The position numbers and the translations under genes were made by a program. DNA of 64,000 nucleotides from the NCBI GenBank assembly GCA_016271365.2, contig CM028130.1, forward strand, positions 469,869,501-469,933,500, read 5' to 3'. Position 1 is the stretch's first letter, and every line of letters begins with the position of its first letter. Of this stretch, positions 21,230-32,455 are shown one piece after another. This stretch comes from Neoceratodus forsteri (Eukaryota > Chordata > Ceratodontiformes > Ceratodontidae). The notes beneath the pieces were generated by a model, which saw only the letters and a list, made by a program, of their open reading frames with translations, searched no databases and was not told where the DNA came from.

Positions 21230-21425
21230 TTAGGCCAGGCACAAGGGAACCTTGAGAGGGGAGGGAGTGATGAAAAGCCAGTGATCACATAGGGTCAGTG
21301 GCAACATACAATGCATAGGGCCTACGGGCAGACTGGATGGGCCTAGTGGTCCTTATCTGCCGACAATTTCTATGTTTCTATGTTTCTATTTGTTTTGAGT
21401 GTATTTCTGTGGTTTCCTCAAGCCT
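21230..21425 (+). other. CR1 3' end and tail repeats
   Basis: After the RT end (~21225) comes the conserved CR1 3' stretch cgggcagactggatgggcct, then agtggtccttatctgccgac and three or four copies of tttctatg/tttctat at 21366-21390. The complement of this stretch is seen at 10165-10230 and, as a short fragment, at 26664-26728. It is the recognition end for the CR1 RT in target-primed reverse transcription. The exact end is uncertain by ~20 bp. Confidence 0.8.
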
Positions 21426-21799
21426 AAAGAGTAATACTGAATCACAGCTATTCTTTGTTTTGTAGACTTTGTTCGTGCTATCATTTCCTTAGTCTTTCAT
21501 TTAATGTCATTTATAGAACTATTAAAATCCACAATGAATTGCATGCACAGCACTATAAAAGATGGCCACTTAAATTTAAACTTTAATGTTTAAACCCATG
21601 CGTATTGTTTGTCCGAATGCGCAGTTTGTGCTGAGTGTGATGTAGAGAATAGAAAACTCCCTTGGGTGCTCCCCCCCTTTTTTGGAGGAGACAAATCTGC
21701 TTTGGTTAATAGAGCCCAAGTTCACACTGCATCGAACTCCTTGGCACGATCATTGGGACTTGGAAAAAGTGGGAAGGGGGGTTGAGTTTTCATGACACT
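21426..21799. other. Unassigned sequence between CR1 and the 39-bp satellite
   Basis: About 370 bp, AT-rich, with no open frame of note and no repeat signature I can name. It may be true single-copy flank of the satellite or an old element remnant. Confidence 0.4.
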
Positions 21800-21928
21800 G
21801 CTCATTTCAGAGGGCACCCCCATTACCTACATGGAAGTGCTCTATTCGGCGGGCACTCCCAGTAACTACACAGCAGCGCTCTATTCAGCAGGCACTCCCA
21901 GAAATTATATGGCAGTGTTCTATTCATG
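21800..21928. repeat. Inverted monomers at the satellite edge (head-to-head junction)
   Basis: The first ~3 monomers read in the opposite direction (ctctattcggcgggcactcc, then cagtaactac...), and the array flips at ~21924. The junction is a hairpin: 21906-21920 (TATATGGCAGTGTTC) pairs with 21929-21943 (GAACATTGCCATATA) with one mismatch and an 8-base loop, and the pairing extends outward through the flanking monomers. Confidence 0.85.
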
Positions 21929-24900
21929 GAACATTGCCATATAGTTACTGTGAGATCCCGCTGCATAGAGCACGGACATGTAGTTACTGGGAGTGATCGC
22001 TGAATAAAGCACTGTGCTGTAGTGACTAGAAGTACCCTCTGAACAGAGTGCTGCTGTGAAGTTACTGGGAATGCCTACTGAATAAAGCACTGTGTTGTAG
22101 TGACTAGGAGTGCCCTCTGAACAGAGTGCTGCTGTGAAGTTACTGGGAATGCCTACTGAATTGAGCACTGTGCTATAGTGACTGGGAGTGCCCTTTGAAT
22201 TAAGTGCCTCCATGTAGTTAGTGAGAGTGCCTGCTGAATAGAGCACTGCTGTGTAGATACTGGGAGTGCACACTGAATAGAGTGCTGCCATGTAGTTACT
22301 GGAAGTGCTGGCTGAATAGGGCACTGCTGTGAAGTTACTGGGAGTGCCCGCTAAATAGAGCACTGCATGTAGTTACTGGGACTGCCTGCAGAATAGGGCG
22401 CTGGTGTGCAGCTACTGGGAGTGCCTGCCAAATAGAGTGCTGCCATGTAGATACTGGGAGTGCCGCTAAATAGAGCACTGCCATATATTTACTGAAAGTG
22501 CTCACTAAATAGAGCACTACCCTGTACTTACTCTGAGTGCATGCTGAAAAGGGCAATGCCATGTAGGTAGTGGGGGTGACCTCTGAATAGAGCACTGCCA
22601 TGTAGTTACTTGGAGTACCTGCTGAATATAGCACTACTGTGTAGTTCGTGGGAGTGCCACTGAATAGAGCGCAGTCGTGTAGTTACTGGGAGTGCCTGCT
22701 AAATAGTGCAATGCCGTGTAGTTACTGGAAGTGCCCGCTAAATAGAGTGATGCCCTGTAGCTACTGTGAGTGCCTGCTGAATAGGGCACTGCTGTGTAGT
22801 CACTGGGACTGTGCTCTGAATTGAGCACTGCAGTGTAGTTACTGTAAGCGCCTGCTGAATAGAGCGCTACCACGTAGTTACTGGGAGTACCCACTGAATA
22901 TAGCACTGCCATGCTGTTACTGGGAGTGCCTCCTCAATAGAGTGCTGCCCTGTAGTTACTGGGAGTGCCAACTAAATACAACCCTGCCATGATGTTACTG
23001 GGATAGCCTGCTGAATAGAGCGCTGCCGTATAGTTACTGGGACTGACCACTGAATAGCATGCTGTCATGTAGTTACTGGGAATGCCTGCTGAATACAGCG
23101 CTAACATGTAGGTAATGGGGGCTGCTCTCTAAATAGAGCAGTGTCGTGTAGTTACTGGGAGTGCCCGGTTAATATAGGACTACCGTGTAGTTACTGAGAG
23201 TACCCACTGAAAACAGCATTGCCATGCTGTTACTAGGAGTTCCTGCTGAATAGAGTGCTGCCCTGTAGTTACTGGGAGTGTCCACTCAATGCAGCGCTGC
23301 CATGTTATTAGTGGGAGTGCCCACTCAGTGCGGCACTGCCATGTTGTTAGTGGGAGTGCCTGCTGAATAGAGCACTGCCATGTATTTACTGGGTGTGCCC
23401 GCTAAATAGAGCAATGCCATGTTGTTACTGGGAGTGCCCACTGAGTAGAGTGCTGCCGTGTAGTTACTGGGTATGCTCACTAAATAGAACACTGCCATGT
23501 AGTTACTTGGAGTACCCATTGAATAGACTACTACTGTGTAGTCTGTGGGAGTGCCGCTGACAAGAGCGCTGCCGTGCTGTTACTGGGAGTGCCTGTTGAA
23601 TAGAGTGCTGCTGTGTAGTTACTGAGAGTGCCCGCTGAATACAGTGCTGCCGTGTTGTTAGTGGGAGTGTCCACTGAATAGAATGCTGCCATATAGTTAC
23701 AGGGAGTGCCTGCCGTATAGAGTGCTGCTGTGTAGTTGCTGGAGGAACCGCTGAATACAGCACTACTGTGTATTTCTTAGGAGTGCCACTGAAAAGAGCA
23801 CTGCCGTACTATTACAGGGAGTGCCTGATGAATAGAGTACTGCCGAGTAGTTTGTGGGAGTGCCCACTGAATACAGTGCTATCATGTTGTTAGTGGATGT
23901 GTCCACTGAACAGAACATTGCCATATAGTTACTGGGAGTGTCTGCTGTATAGAGTGCTGCCGTGTAGTTACTGGGTGTGCACAGTATATAGAACACTGCC
24001 ATGTAGTTACTTGGAGTACCCGTTGAATAGACCACTACGGTGTAGTTTGTGGGAGTGCCGCTCAATAGAGTGCTGCTGTGCTGTTAGTGGGAGTGTCTGC
24101 TGAATAGACTGCTGCTGTGTAGTTACTGGGAGTGCCCACTGAATACAGCATTGCCATGTTGATAGTGGGAGTGTCCACTGAATAGAACGCTGCCACATAG
24201 TTACTGGGAGTGCCTGCTGTATAGAGTGCTGCTGTATAGCTACTGGGAGTGCCGCTGAATAGAACACTACTGTGTATTTCACGGGAATGCCCCTAAAAAG
24301 AGCGCTGCCGTGCTGTTACTAGGAGTGCCTGCTGAATAGAGTGCTGCCATGTAGTTACTGGGAGTAGCCTCTAAATACAGCACTGCCATGCTATTACTGG
24401 GAGTGCCCGCTGAATAGAGCGCTGATGTGAAGTTACTGGGAGTGCCCACTAAACAGAGCACTGCCCTGTAGTTACTGGGAGTGCCCACTGAATAAAGTGC
24501 TGCCATGTAGTTACTGGGAGTACTGGCTGAATAGAGTGCTGCCATGTAGTTACTGGGAGTGCCTGCTAAATAGAGTACTGCCGTGTAGTTACTGGGTGAG
24601 CCCACTGAATACAGCACTGTCGTGTTCTTAGTGGGAGTGTCCACTGAACAGAACGCTGTCATATAGTTACTGGGAGTGCCCGCTGAATAGAGCACTGCCA
24701 GGTAGTTACTCTGAGTGCCCGTTAAATAGAGCACTGCCGTGTGGTTACTGGGAGTGCCCATTGAATAGAGCGCTGCTGTGTAGTTACTGGGTGTGCTCGC
24801 TGAATAGAGCACTGCCATGTAGGTAATGGGGGTGCCCTCTGAAAACAGCACTGCCATGTAGTTACTTGGAGTAATCGTTGAATAGAGCATCACTGTGTAG

Positions 24901-26663
24901 TTCATGGGAGTGTCACTGAATAGTGCGCCACCATGTTGTTATTGGGAGTGCCCACTAAATACAGCACTGCCGTGTTGTTAGTGGGAGTGTCTGTTGAATA
25001 GAACGCTGCCATATAGTTACTGGGAGTGCCTGCTGAATAGTGTGCTGCTGTGTAGTTAGTGGGAGTCCCTGCTGAAAAGAGCACTGCCGTGTAGTTAATG
25101 GGGTGCCCTCTGAATATAGCACTGCCGTGTAGTTACTGGGAGTGCCTACTGAATTGAGCACTGTGCTGTACTGACTTGGAGTGCCCTCTGAATAGAGTGC
25201 TGCTTGACGTTACTAGGAGTGCCCTCTGAATATATCACTGCCTTGTAGTTACTGGGAGTGCCCGCTGAATAGAGGGCTGCTGTGTAAGTTACTGGAAGTG
25301 CCCACTGAATAGAGGGCTGCTGTGTAAGTTACTGGGAGTGCCCGCAGAATTGAGCACTGCCATGTAGTTAGTGACAGTGCCTGCTCAATACAGCACTGCT
25401 GTGCAGTTACTGGGAGTGCCTTCTGAATACAGTGCTGCCATGTAGTTATTGGGAGTGCCCACTGAATAGAGCGATGCAGTGTTGTTACCGGGAGTACCAA
25501 CTGAATAGGGTGCTGGCATGTAGTTAATGGAAGTGCCCGCTTAATAGAGTGCTGCCATCTAGTTACTGGGAGTGGCCACTAAATAGAGTACTGTCATGTA
25601 GTTACTGGTAGTGCCCACTGAATACAGCACTGCCGTACTGTTACTGGGAGTGCCAGTTGAATAGAGTGCTGCCATGTAGTTACTGGGAGTGCCTAATGAA
25701 TAGGGTGCCACTGTGTAGTTACTGGGAGTGCCCCTTGAATGGAGTGCTGCTGTGTAGGTAACGGGGAAGCCCTCTGAATAGAGCACTGCCCTGTAGTTAC
25801 TTGGAGTACCCATTGAATAGAGAACTACTTTGTAGTTTTCGGGAGTGCCACTGAATGAAGTGCTGCCATGTTTTTACTGGAATGCCCACTGAATAAAGCA
25901 TTGCTGTGTTGTTATTGAGAGTGTCCGATGAATGGAATGCTGCCATATAGTTACTGGGAGTGCCTTCTGAATAGAGCCCTGCTGTTTAGTTACTGGGAGT
26001 GCCTGCTCAATAGAGCGCTGCCGTGTAGATAATTGGGGTGCCCTCTGAATATAGCACTGCCGTGTAGTTATTGGGAATGCCTACTGAATTGAGCACTGTG
26101 CTGTAATGACTGGGTGTGCCTTCTGAATAGATCACTGCTGTGAAGTTACTGGGAGTGCTCACTGAATATATCACTGCCCTGTAGCTACTGGGAGTGCCCA
26201 CTGAATAGAGGGCTCCCGTGTAAGTTACTGGGAGTGCCCACTGAATTGAGCACTTTCATGTAGTTAGTGAGAGTGCCTGCTGAACAGTGCACTGCCATGT
26301 AGTTACTGGGAGTGCCCACTAAATAAAGCCTTGTTGTGTAGTTACTGGGCACGCCCCTTGAATGGAGCACTGCCTTGTAGGTAATGGGGCTGCCCTCTGA
26401 GTAGAGCATTACCATGTAGTTACTTGAAGTACCCATTGAATAGAGCACTAATGTGTAGTTTGTTGGACTGGTATTGAGTACAGCGCTGCCTTACTTTTAC
26501 TGGTATCACCTGCTGAATAGAGTGCTCTCCTGTAGTTACTGGGAGTGCCCACTGAATACAGTGCTGTCCTGTTGTTAGTTGTAATGTCCACTAAATAGAA
26601 CGCTACCAAATAGTGACCAGGAGTGCCTGCTGAATAGAGTGCTGCTGTGTAGTTACTGGGAGT

Positions 26664-26728
26664 GAAACAGAGAAACTGAAATTGTCGACAGATAAGGACA
26701 GCAAGGCTCCTCCAGTCTGCACATAGGC
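26664..26728 (-). mobile_element. Short CR1 3'-end fragment in the satellite
   Basis: About 65 bp of non-satellite sequence: gaaattgtcgacagataagg followed by acagcaaggctcctccagtctgc. It matches the complement of the CR1 3' end (compare 21330-21365: gactggatgggcctagtggt and ccttatctgccgac). Satellite monomers continue on both sides. It is either a severely 5'-truncated CR1 insertion or a gene-conversion patch; no tail repeat is visible. Confidence 0.6.
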
Positions 26729-27170
26729 TCTGCTGAATAGAGCACTGCTGTGAAGGTACTTGGAGTTCCCACTGAATAGAGCACTGCCATGTAGGTAATG
26801 GGGGTGCCCTCTGAACAGGGCACACCATGTAGCTACTAGGAGTGACCTCTGAATACAGCACTGATGTGTTGTCACTGGAAGTGCCCACTGAATTGACCAC
26901 TGTGCTGTTGTTACTGGGAATGCCCTCTAAAGAGAGCACTGCCATGAAGTCCCTGGGAGTGCCCATTGAATGAAGTGCTTCTGTGTAGTTATTGAGAGTA
27001 CCTGCCTAATAGAGCACTGTAGCGTAATTACTGGGAGTGCCACTGAATAGAACACTGACGTGTAGTTATTGGCAGTGCCTGCTGAATAGAGTGCTACCCT
27101 GTAGTTACTGGGAGTGCCCACTGAATAGATGGCTGCCATGTAGTTACTGGGAGTGCCCGCTGAATAGAGC

Positions 27171-27636
27171 ACTGATGTGTAGTTATTGGAAGTGCCTGCT
27201 GAATAGAGTGCCACCCTGCAGTTACTTGGACTGCCTGATGAACAGAGCACTGATATGTAGTTACTGGGAGTGTCCGCTGAATAGAGTGATGCCTGTTGTT
27301 GCTGAGAGTGCCTGCTGACTATAGTGCTGCTGTGTAGATACAGGGAGTGCCCACTGAATAAACTGATGCCCTGTAGTTACTGGGATTGCCTGCTGAATAC
27401 AGCACTGATGTGTAGTTATTGGAAGTGCCTGCTGAATAGAGTGCCACCCTGCAGTTACTTGGACTGCCTGATGAACAGAGCACTGATATGTAGTTACTGG
27501 GAGTACCCGCTGAATAGAGTGATGCCTGTTGTTACTGAGAGTGCCTGCTCAATATAGTGCTGCTGTGTAGTTACAGGGAGTGCCCACTGAATAAACTGAT
27601 GCCCTGTAGTTACTGGGATTGCCTGCTGAATAGGGC
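27171..27636. repeat. Two-copy ~233-bp higher-order repeat in the satellite
   Basis: The block starting actgatgtgtagttattgga at 27171 recurs at 27404, a spacing of 233 bp (six 39-bp monomers less one base). Shared rare variants include gccaccctgcagttacttgg, gcctgatgaacagagcac and gatgcctgttgtt, and the two copies are nearly identical over most of their length. Confidence 0.8.
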
Positions 27637-28871
27637 ACTGCTGTGTACTTGCTGGGAGTGCCCTCTGAATAGAGTGCTGCTGTGTAGTTACTGGGAGCAC
27701 CCACTGAATACAGCACTGCAGTGCTGTTACTGGGATTGCCTGCTGAATAGAGCGCTGCTGTATAATTACTTGAAGTGCGCACTAAATAGAGCACTGAGTG
27801 TAGTTACTGGGAGAGCCCGCTGAATACAGCACTGCAATGTAGATAATGGGGCTGATCTTTGAATAGAGCACTGCCATATAGTTACTTGAAGTACCCATTG
27901 AATACAGCACTACTGTGTAGTTCGTGGGAGTGCTGCTGAACAGAGCACTGCCATGCTGTTACTGGGAGTCCCTGCTGAATAGTGTGCTGTCCTGTAGTTA
28001 CTGGGAGTGCCAATTGAATAGAGCGCTGCTGTGTAGTTACTGGGAGTGCTCGCTGAATAGAGCACTGCTGTGTAGCTACTGGGAGGGCCCACTGAATAGA
28101 GCGCTGCTGTGTAGTTACTGGGAGTGCTCACTGAATAGAGCTCAGCAGTGTAATTACTGGGAGTTCCTGCTGAATAGAGTGTTGCTGTGTAGTTACTGGG
28201 AGTGCCCACTAAATAGCGCACTGCTATGTAGTTACTGGGAGTGCCAGCGGAATACAGCGATGCCCCGTAGTTACTGCGAGTGCTTGCTGAATAGGGCACT
28301 GCTGTGTAGTTACTGGGAGTGATCACTGAATAGAGTGCTGGCATGTAGTTACTGGGAGTGCACGCTGAATAGAGCGCAGCTGTGTAGTTACTGGGATTGT
28401 CCGCTGAATTGAGTGCTGCTGTGTAGTTACCAGGTGTGCCCGCTTAATAGCACACTGCCGTGTGGTTACTGGGAGTGCCCACAGAATGGAGCGATGCTCC
28501 TTAGTTACTGCGAGTCCCTGATGAATAGGGTACTGCTGTGCAGTTACTGGAAGTGTACACAAAATACAGCGCTGGCATGTAGTAACTGTAAGTACCAACT
28601 GAATAGAGTGCTGCCGCGTAGCTGCTGGGAGTATCCACTGAATATAGTGCTGTTGTGCTGTTACTGGAAGTACCTGCTCAACAGAATGCTGCCCTGTAGT
28701 TACTGGGAGTACCAACTAAATACAACACTGCTGTGATGTTACTGGGATTGCCTGCTGAAAAAAGCGTTGCTGTATAGTTACTGGGAGTGACCGCTGAATA
28801 GTGCGCTGCCATGTAGGTAATGGGGCTGCCCTCTAAATAGAGCAATGTCGTGTAGTTACTGGGAGCCCCCG

Positions 28872-30837
28872 TGTAACCCCTAGGTGGTGCTATCTCAAGG
28901 GCTACTACCCCTGCCTGCATGGCTAGTTGCAAGTTAAGGGGCCTCAGTACTGAAACGGGTGCCTCCACCTGGAGGTCAGGGTCGGTAGTGGTCAAGCTAA
29001 CCTGGGCACAGCCCTCTGGGACACTGTAACCTCCCTCTTTCCCTTCTAGTGGCCGGAACAATACACAATAATCACTTTCACAATACTCCTTGTACACCAG
29101 GCAATTACCCACACTGTTTGCACTTACCACCTGGGCAGGTTCCTCTAGCTCGATCCTGGGGACCCCCTGTAAAACAAGGTTATGCACAGCAAATTGCAAC
29201 AGTACAGTACTTTGAGCACAAACTGGAACCCATTAAATGCAGAAAAAGTTAGATCTGATTTATTCAGGGCACTTGAACAAGGGAGGGGTGAAATCAGGTT
29301 AATTAGCTTAAGGCCTATTATCAATCAAACAGTTATACATGCACTTTAAGTACGCACACAGTCACACCTCTGGGTACCCAGGTAAAAAGTGATGGACTAG
29401 GCCAGCATCGCAGCTGGTTGGGGCCCTGTGGTGGAAGGAAACAACATACACAATACACACTATTTGTAATCCAGAGTCAGAGGGCTCAGTTTGTGAAAGA
29501 AAAGAAATAACAAGACGATCAGATGACACACTTAGATTAAGCTGTTGTTGCAGGAAGCTACCCTGATGATTACTCACGATACCCAAGACTGGACACAGGC
29601 TGGACGAAAATCGAGACTGCAGGTGGTTGATCTGGAGTGCTAGGAGAAGCAGGACCCACACGAATCGCCGAGGTGTCGTTCCTGTTCAAGCGTGGAGCAG
29701 GGGGCTGATCCCCAGGCAGGTCTCTCATTAATGGCTTTCTCTGTGTAGCGGGTAGTCTGGTGGTAAGGCCCAGGCCGAATGGAGATGAACACGGATTCAG
29801 TCCATTTGAACTGGATGCAGACTCCAGCAAGCAGAACGCAGTTCACACAGTGGGGAACCAAATCACAACCCACCATCAGCACACAGCACATTTACATGTA
29901 AGAGATTCTACTGTACCAGGCAGACCACTCTCCAGTCACAATCGCAAAGTCTCTGCACACACCCGGAGTTTAGTGGTAGCTGGAAATCCTGACAGGCTGA
30001 TTGCATTCAGCAAATCTTTGGTCTTTTTCAGGTTGAGCCTGGTCACAATTCAATGGCTTAAATAGTCCTCACAACTCGGATTCAGTCCGAATAAACTCTG
30101 TTTTCCCTCTCAGGGACAGCAGGCAGGCAGGCAGACAGGCAGGCCAAAACTCAGCCCTTTCACGGTTCTCCCATGCAAAGCTACACAGAACTGCTGCCCA
30201 AACCACTTGAGCCGTTACTCATTTCACTTCCCAACTCAGAACTAACTGAAAACTGCAAGCAGTCTGGGAATTTCCCCAAGATCCAAAAGGTTCAGTTGGC
30301 AGATCTGTCAGTCAGTCAGAACCCTTCAGGTTCATTTAGGTGCCAAAATGCAAAAACTACAATTCCTACAAGTTTTGACCCCACCAAGCCCCTGTAGGCA
30401 GGCTCCATTTTAGAGTACCAGCAGTACTGATTGGCCCATTCTGACAGTCCCAGGCCAAGTTGGTGAAGATAAACAGAACAGTCCTTGCTGCAAAGAAAAC
30501 AGGTTAGAATAAACTGCAATATTATTATCACTCTAATAGATAGTCAGCAAATATGCACATCTCATAACAGAGCTCCCTTTGCGCAAATAGCGATGGCATA
30601 ATGGAGCAATTATCTGGTCGCCCCGGTGGGGTTCGAGCATAGAAACACAAAGCCCCATCCCAGATTAATTATAATTGCAATCCAGACAGCTCTTAAAGAG
30701 ACAGTACACAGAGGCTATACAGGCACTCTCTGGCAATACATTTAAACTACTAAATCACAGAACACCAGCCTGGCAGTGAGCATTTAGGCAGGCTCAAGGA
30801 AGACTTTTCAGTAACCCCCATTTGTAGGGGGGTCACA
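28872..30837 (-). mobile_element. Solo LTR related to the PNMA-Gag Gypsy element
   Basis: The 1966-bp insert starts tgtaacccctaggtggtgct and ends tgtaggggggtcaca. Its complement aligns with the LTRs at 35963-37577 and 44108-45727: start tgtgacccccctacaaatgg versus tgtaacccccctgcaaatgg, with shared blocks near the other end (ggtggaggcac, gggcccctcaac-like, ctactacccctgcc). It is therefore a diverged, longer relative in minus orientation. No interior follows, so it is a solo LTR. Flanks CCCG (28868-28871) and CCTG (30838-30841) fit a 4-bp target duplication with one transition. Confidence 0.85.
30113..30146. repeat. (CAGG)n microsatellite inside the solo LTR
   Basis: Reads gacagcaggcaggcaggcag and then acaggcaggcc: about seven tetranucleotide units with two interruptions. 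Confidence 0.85.
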
Positions 30838-32002
30838 CCTGCTTAATAGAGCACTGCCATATAGTTACTGGGAGTACCCACTGAATACAGCGCTGCAGTG
30901 CTGTTAATGGGAGTCCCTGCCGTATACAGCGCTGCTGTGTTGTTAGTGAGAGTGCCTGCTTAATAGAGTGCTGCTGTGTAGTTACTGGGTGTGCCCACGG
31001 AATAGAGCAATTCCATGTTGTTACTTGGGGTACCCATTGAATAGACCACTACTGGGTAGTTCATGGGAGTGCCGCTGAATAGAGCACTGCCATGCTGTTA
31101 CTGGGATTGGCTGCTGAATAAAGTGCTACCGTGTAGTAACCGGTAGTGCCTGTTGAATACAGCACTGCTATTTTGTTAGTGGGAGTGTCCGCTGAATAGT
31201 ACGCTGCCATATAGTTACTGGGAGTGCCTGCTATAAAGAGTGCTGCTGTGTAGTTACTGGGAGTGCATACTGAATAGAGCACTACTGTGTATTTTGTGGG
31301 AATGCCACTGAAAAGACTGCTGCCATGCTGTTACGGGGAGTGCCTGCTGAACAGAGTGCAGCCCTGTAGTTACAGGGAGTAGCCACTAAATACAACACTG
31401 CCATGCTATTACTGGGAGAGCACTCTGAATAGAGCGTTGCGATGTGGTTACTGGGAGTGCCCGCTGAATAGCACGCTGACGTGAAGTTACTGGGAGTGCC
31501 CACTAAATAGAGCACTGCCATGTAGTTTCTGAGACTGCCCACTGAATAGAGTGATGCCATGTAGTTACTGGGTGTGCCCACTGAATACAGCGCTGTCATG
31601 TTGTTAGTGGGGGTGTCCACTGAATAGAACGGTACAATATAATTACTGGCATTACCCATAGAATACAGTGCTGCCGTGTAGTTACTGGGAGTGCCTGCTG
31701 TAAAGAGCACTGCTGTATAGGTAATGGAGTGCCCCATTAATACAGCTCTGCCATGTAGTTACTTGGAGTAATCGTTGAATAGAGCATTACTGTGTAGTTC
31801 GTGGGAGTGCCACTAAATAGAGCACTGCCTTGTTGTTACTGGGAGTGCCAACTAAATACAGCACTGCCATGTTGTTAGTGGGAGTGTCTGTTGAATGGAA
31901 TGCTGCCATATACTTACTGGGCGTGCCTGCTAATAGAGTGCTGCTCTGTAGTTACTGGCAGTGCTCCTGAATAGAGCACTGCAATGTAGGTAATGGGGGT
32001 AC
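30838..32002. repeat. 39-bp satellite, block B (about 30 monomers)
   Basis: A continuation of the satellite between the solo LTR and the giant-LTR element. The same 39-bp unit and the same marker variants occur (for example gtagttcatgggagtgccgc at ~31055). The longest frame is 151 aa (31737-31282, minus) made only of the 13-residue repeat. It ends at 32002 in aatgggggtac, where the giant-LTR element begins; the interrupted phrase resumes at 48901 as ttaccctctgaat. Confidence 0.95.
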
Positions 32003-32041
32003 TGTGATGGGCCGCTCGAGATGAAGATGAGCAACCCAGGG

Positions 32042-32077
32042 TCCGAATTAAAATTCGGATAGGATAACTGCTATCCG
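32042..32077. other. Paired hairpins near the LTR end
   Basis: TCCGAATT (32042-32049) and AATTCGGA (32052-32059) form an 8-bp perfect stem with a two-base loop. The overlapping CGGATAG (32056-32062) and CTATCCG (32071-32077) form a second stem with an 8-base loop, so the two stems are mutually exclusive. Both are preserved in the other LTR (~35691-35726). They lie in what would be U5 of the minus-strand transcript; a switch or packaging role is speculation. Confidence 0.6.
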
Positions 32078-32127
32078 GACAAGGAGAGGCAGGAGTCAAC
32101 TTAGTATTTAGATGCCCGCAGGGGGCG

Positions 32128-32133
32128 TTTATT
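32128..32133 (-). terminator. Polyadenylation-signal-like AATAAA in the giant LTR
   Basis: The plus strand reads TTTATT within ggcgtttatttggtacc; the minus strand gives AATAAA ~125 bp before the LTR end. The same site is present in the other LTR at 35774-35779. It would define the end of R in a minus-strand transcript. Confidence 0.45.
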
Positions 32134-32455
32134 TGGTACCAAGGGGTTGACAGACACAGTCACAAGGAGTAGGGGATGCCCGATTAACAATAGGGCAATG
32201 GAACACGGAAATACTGAAATACTTTTCATCTACCACTTTTACGGTTACCACTACAAGCATAAACTTTAGGCTTACTGCCACTCTTATTCTTATACTAGTT
32301 TATACTGTACTTCTAAACTCTAAACAAGAATCCAGTCTTATTCTGATACTAGTTTATACTGTATTTCTATACTCTAAACAAGAATTCAGTTACATGGGCT
32401 GCTCAGCACTACATTAGGGTGAACAGCATCACACATCTACAAAAGAGTCCCGATT

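Larger units (their letters stand above)
12931..21425 (+). mobile_element. Near full-length CR1 LINE, split by three later inserts
   Basis: In order on the plus strand: tandem 5' monomers (12931-13360), ORF1 with zinc/coiled-coil and SGNH esterase parts (13585-14575), ORF2 endonuclease (16940-18100), RT (18250-21170) and a CR1 3' end (~21230-21425). The 3' end has the motif cagactggatgggcctagtg, then tttctatgtttctatg repeats. Three minus-strand elements interrupt it: L2 (14597-16705), tRNA-SINE (17088-17540) and a LINE fragment (18926-20047). Without the inserts it is ~4.8 kb, full length for CR1. Stops and frameshifts are present in all domains. Confidence 0.88.
21800..28871. repeat. 39-bp satellite, block A (about 180 monomers)
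   Basis: Tandem units of consensus gtagttactgggagtgccca followed by ctgaatagagcactgccat, 39 bp each, with ~10-30% variation between units by eye. Because 39 is a multiple of three, frames stay open over many units on both strands (minus 13-residue motif YSVGTPSNYMAVL, plus motif CSYWECPLNRALP). The longest such frames here are 208 aa (24905-24279) and 147 aa. Variant monomers such as gtagttcgtgggagtgccgc (a shortened unit) and ggtaatgggggtgccctctg recur every few hundred bp and mark a loose higher-order structure. The array is ended at 28871 by a solo LTR and resumes at 30838. Confidence 0.95.
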
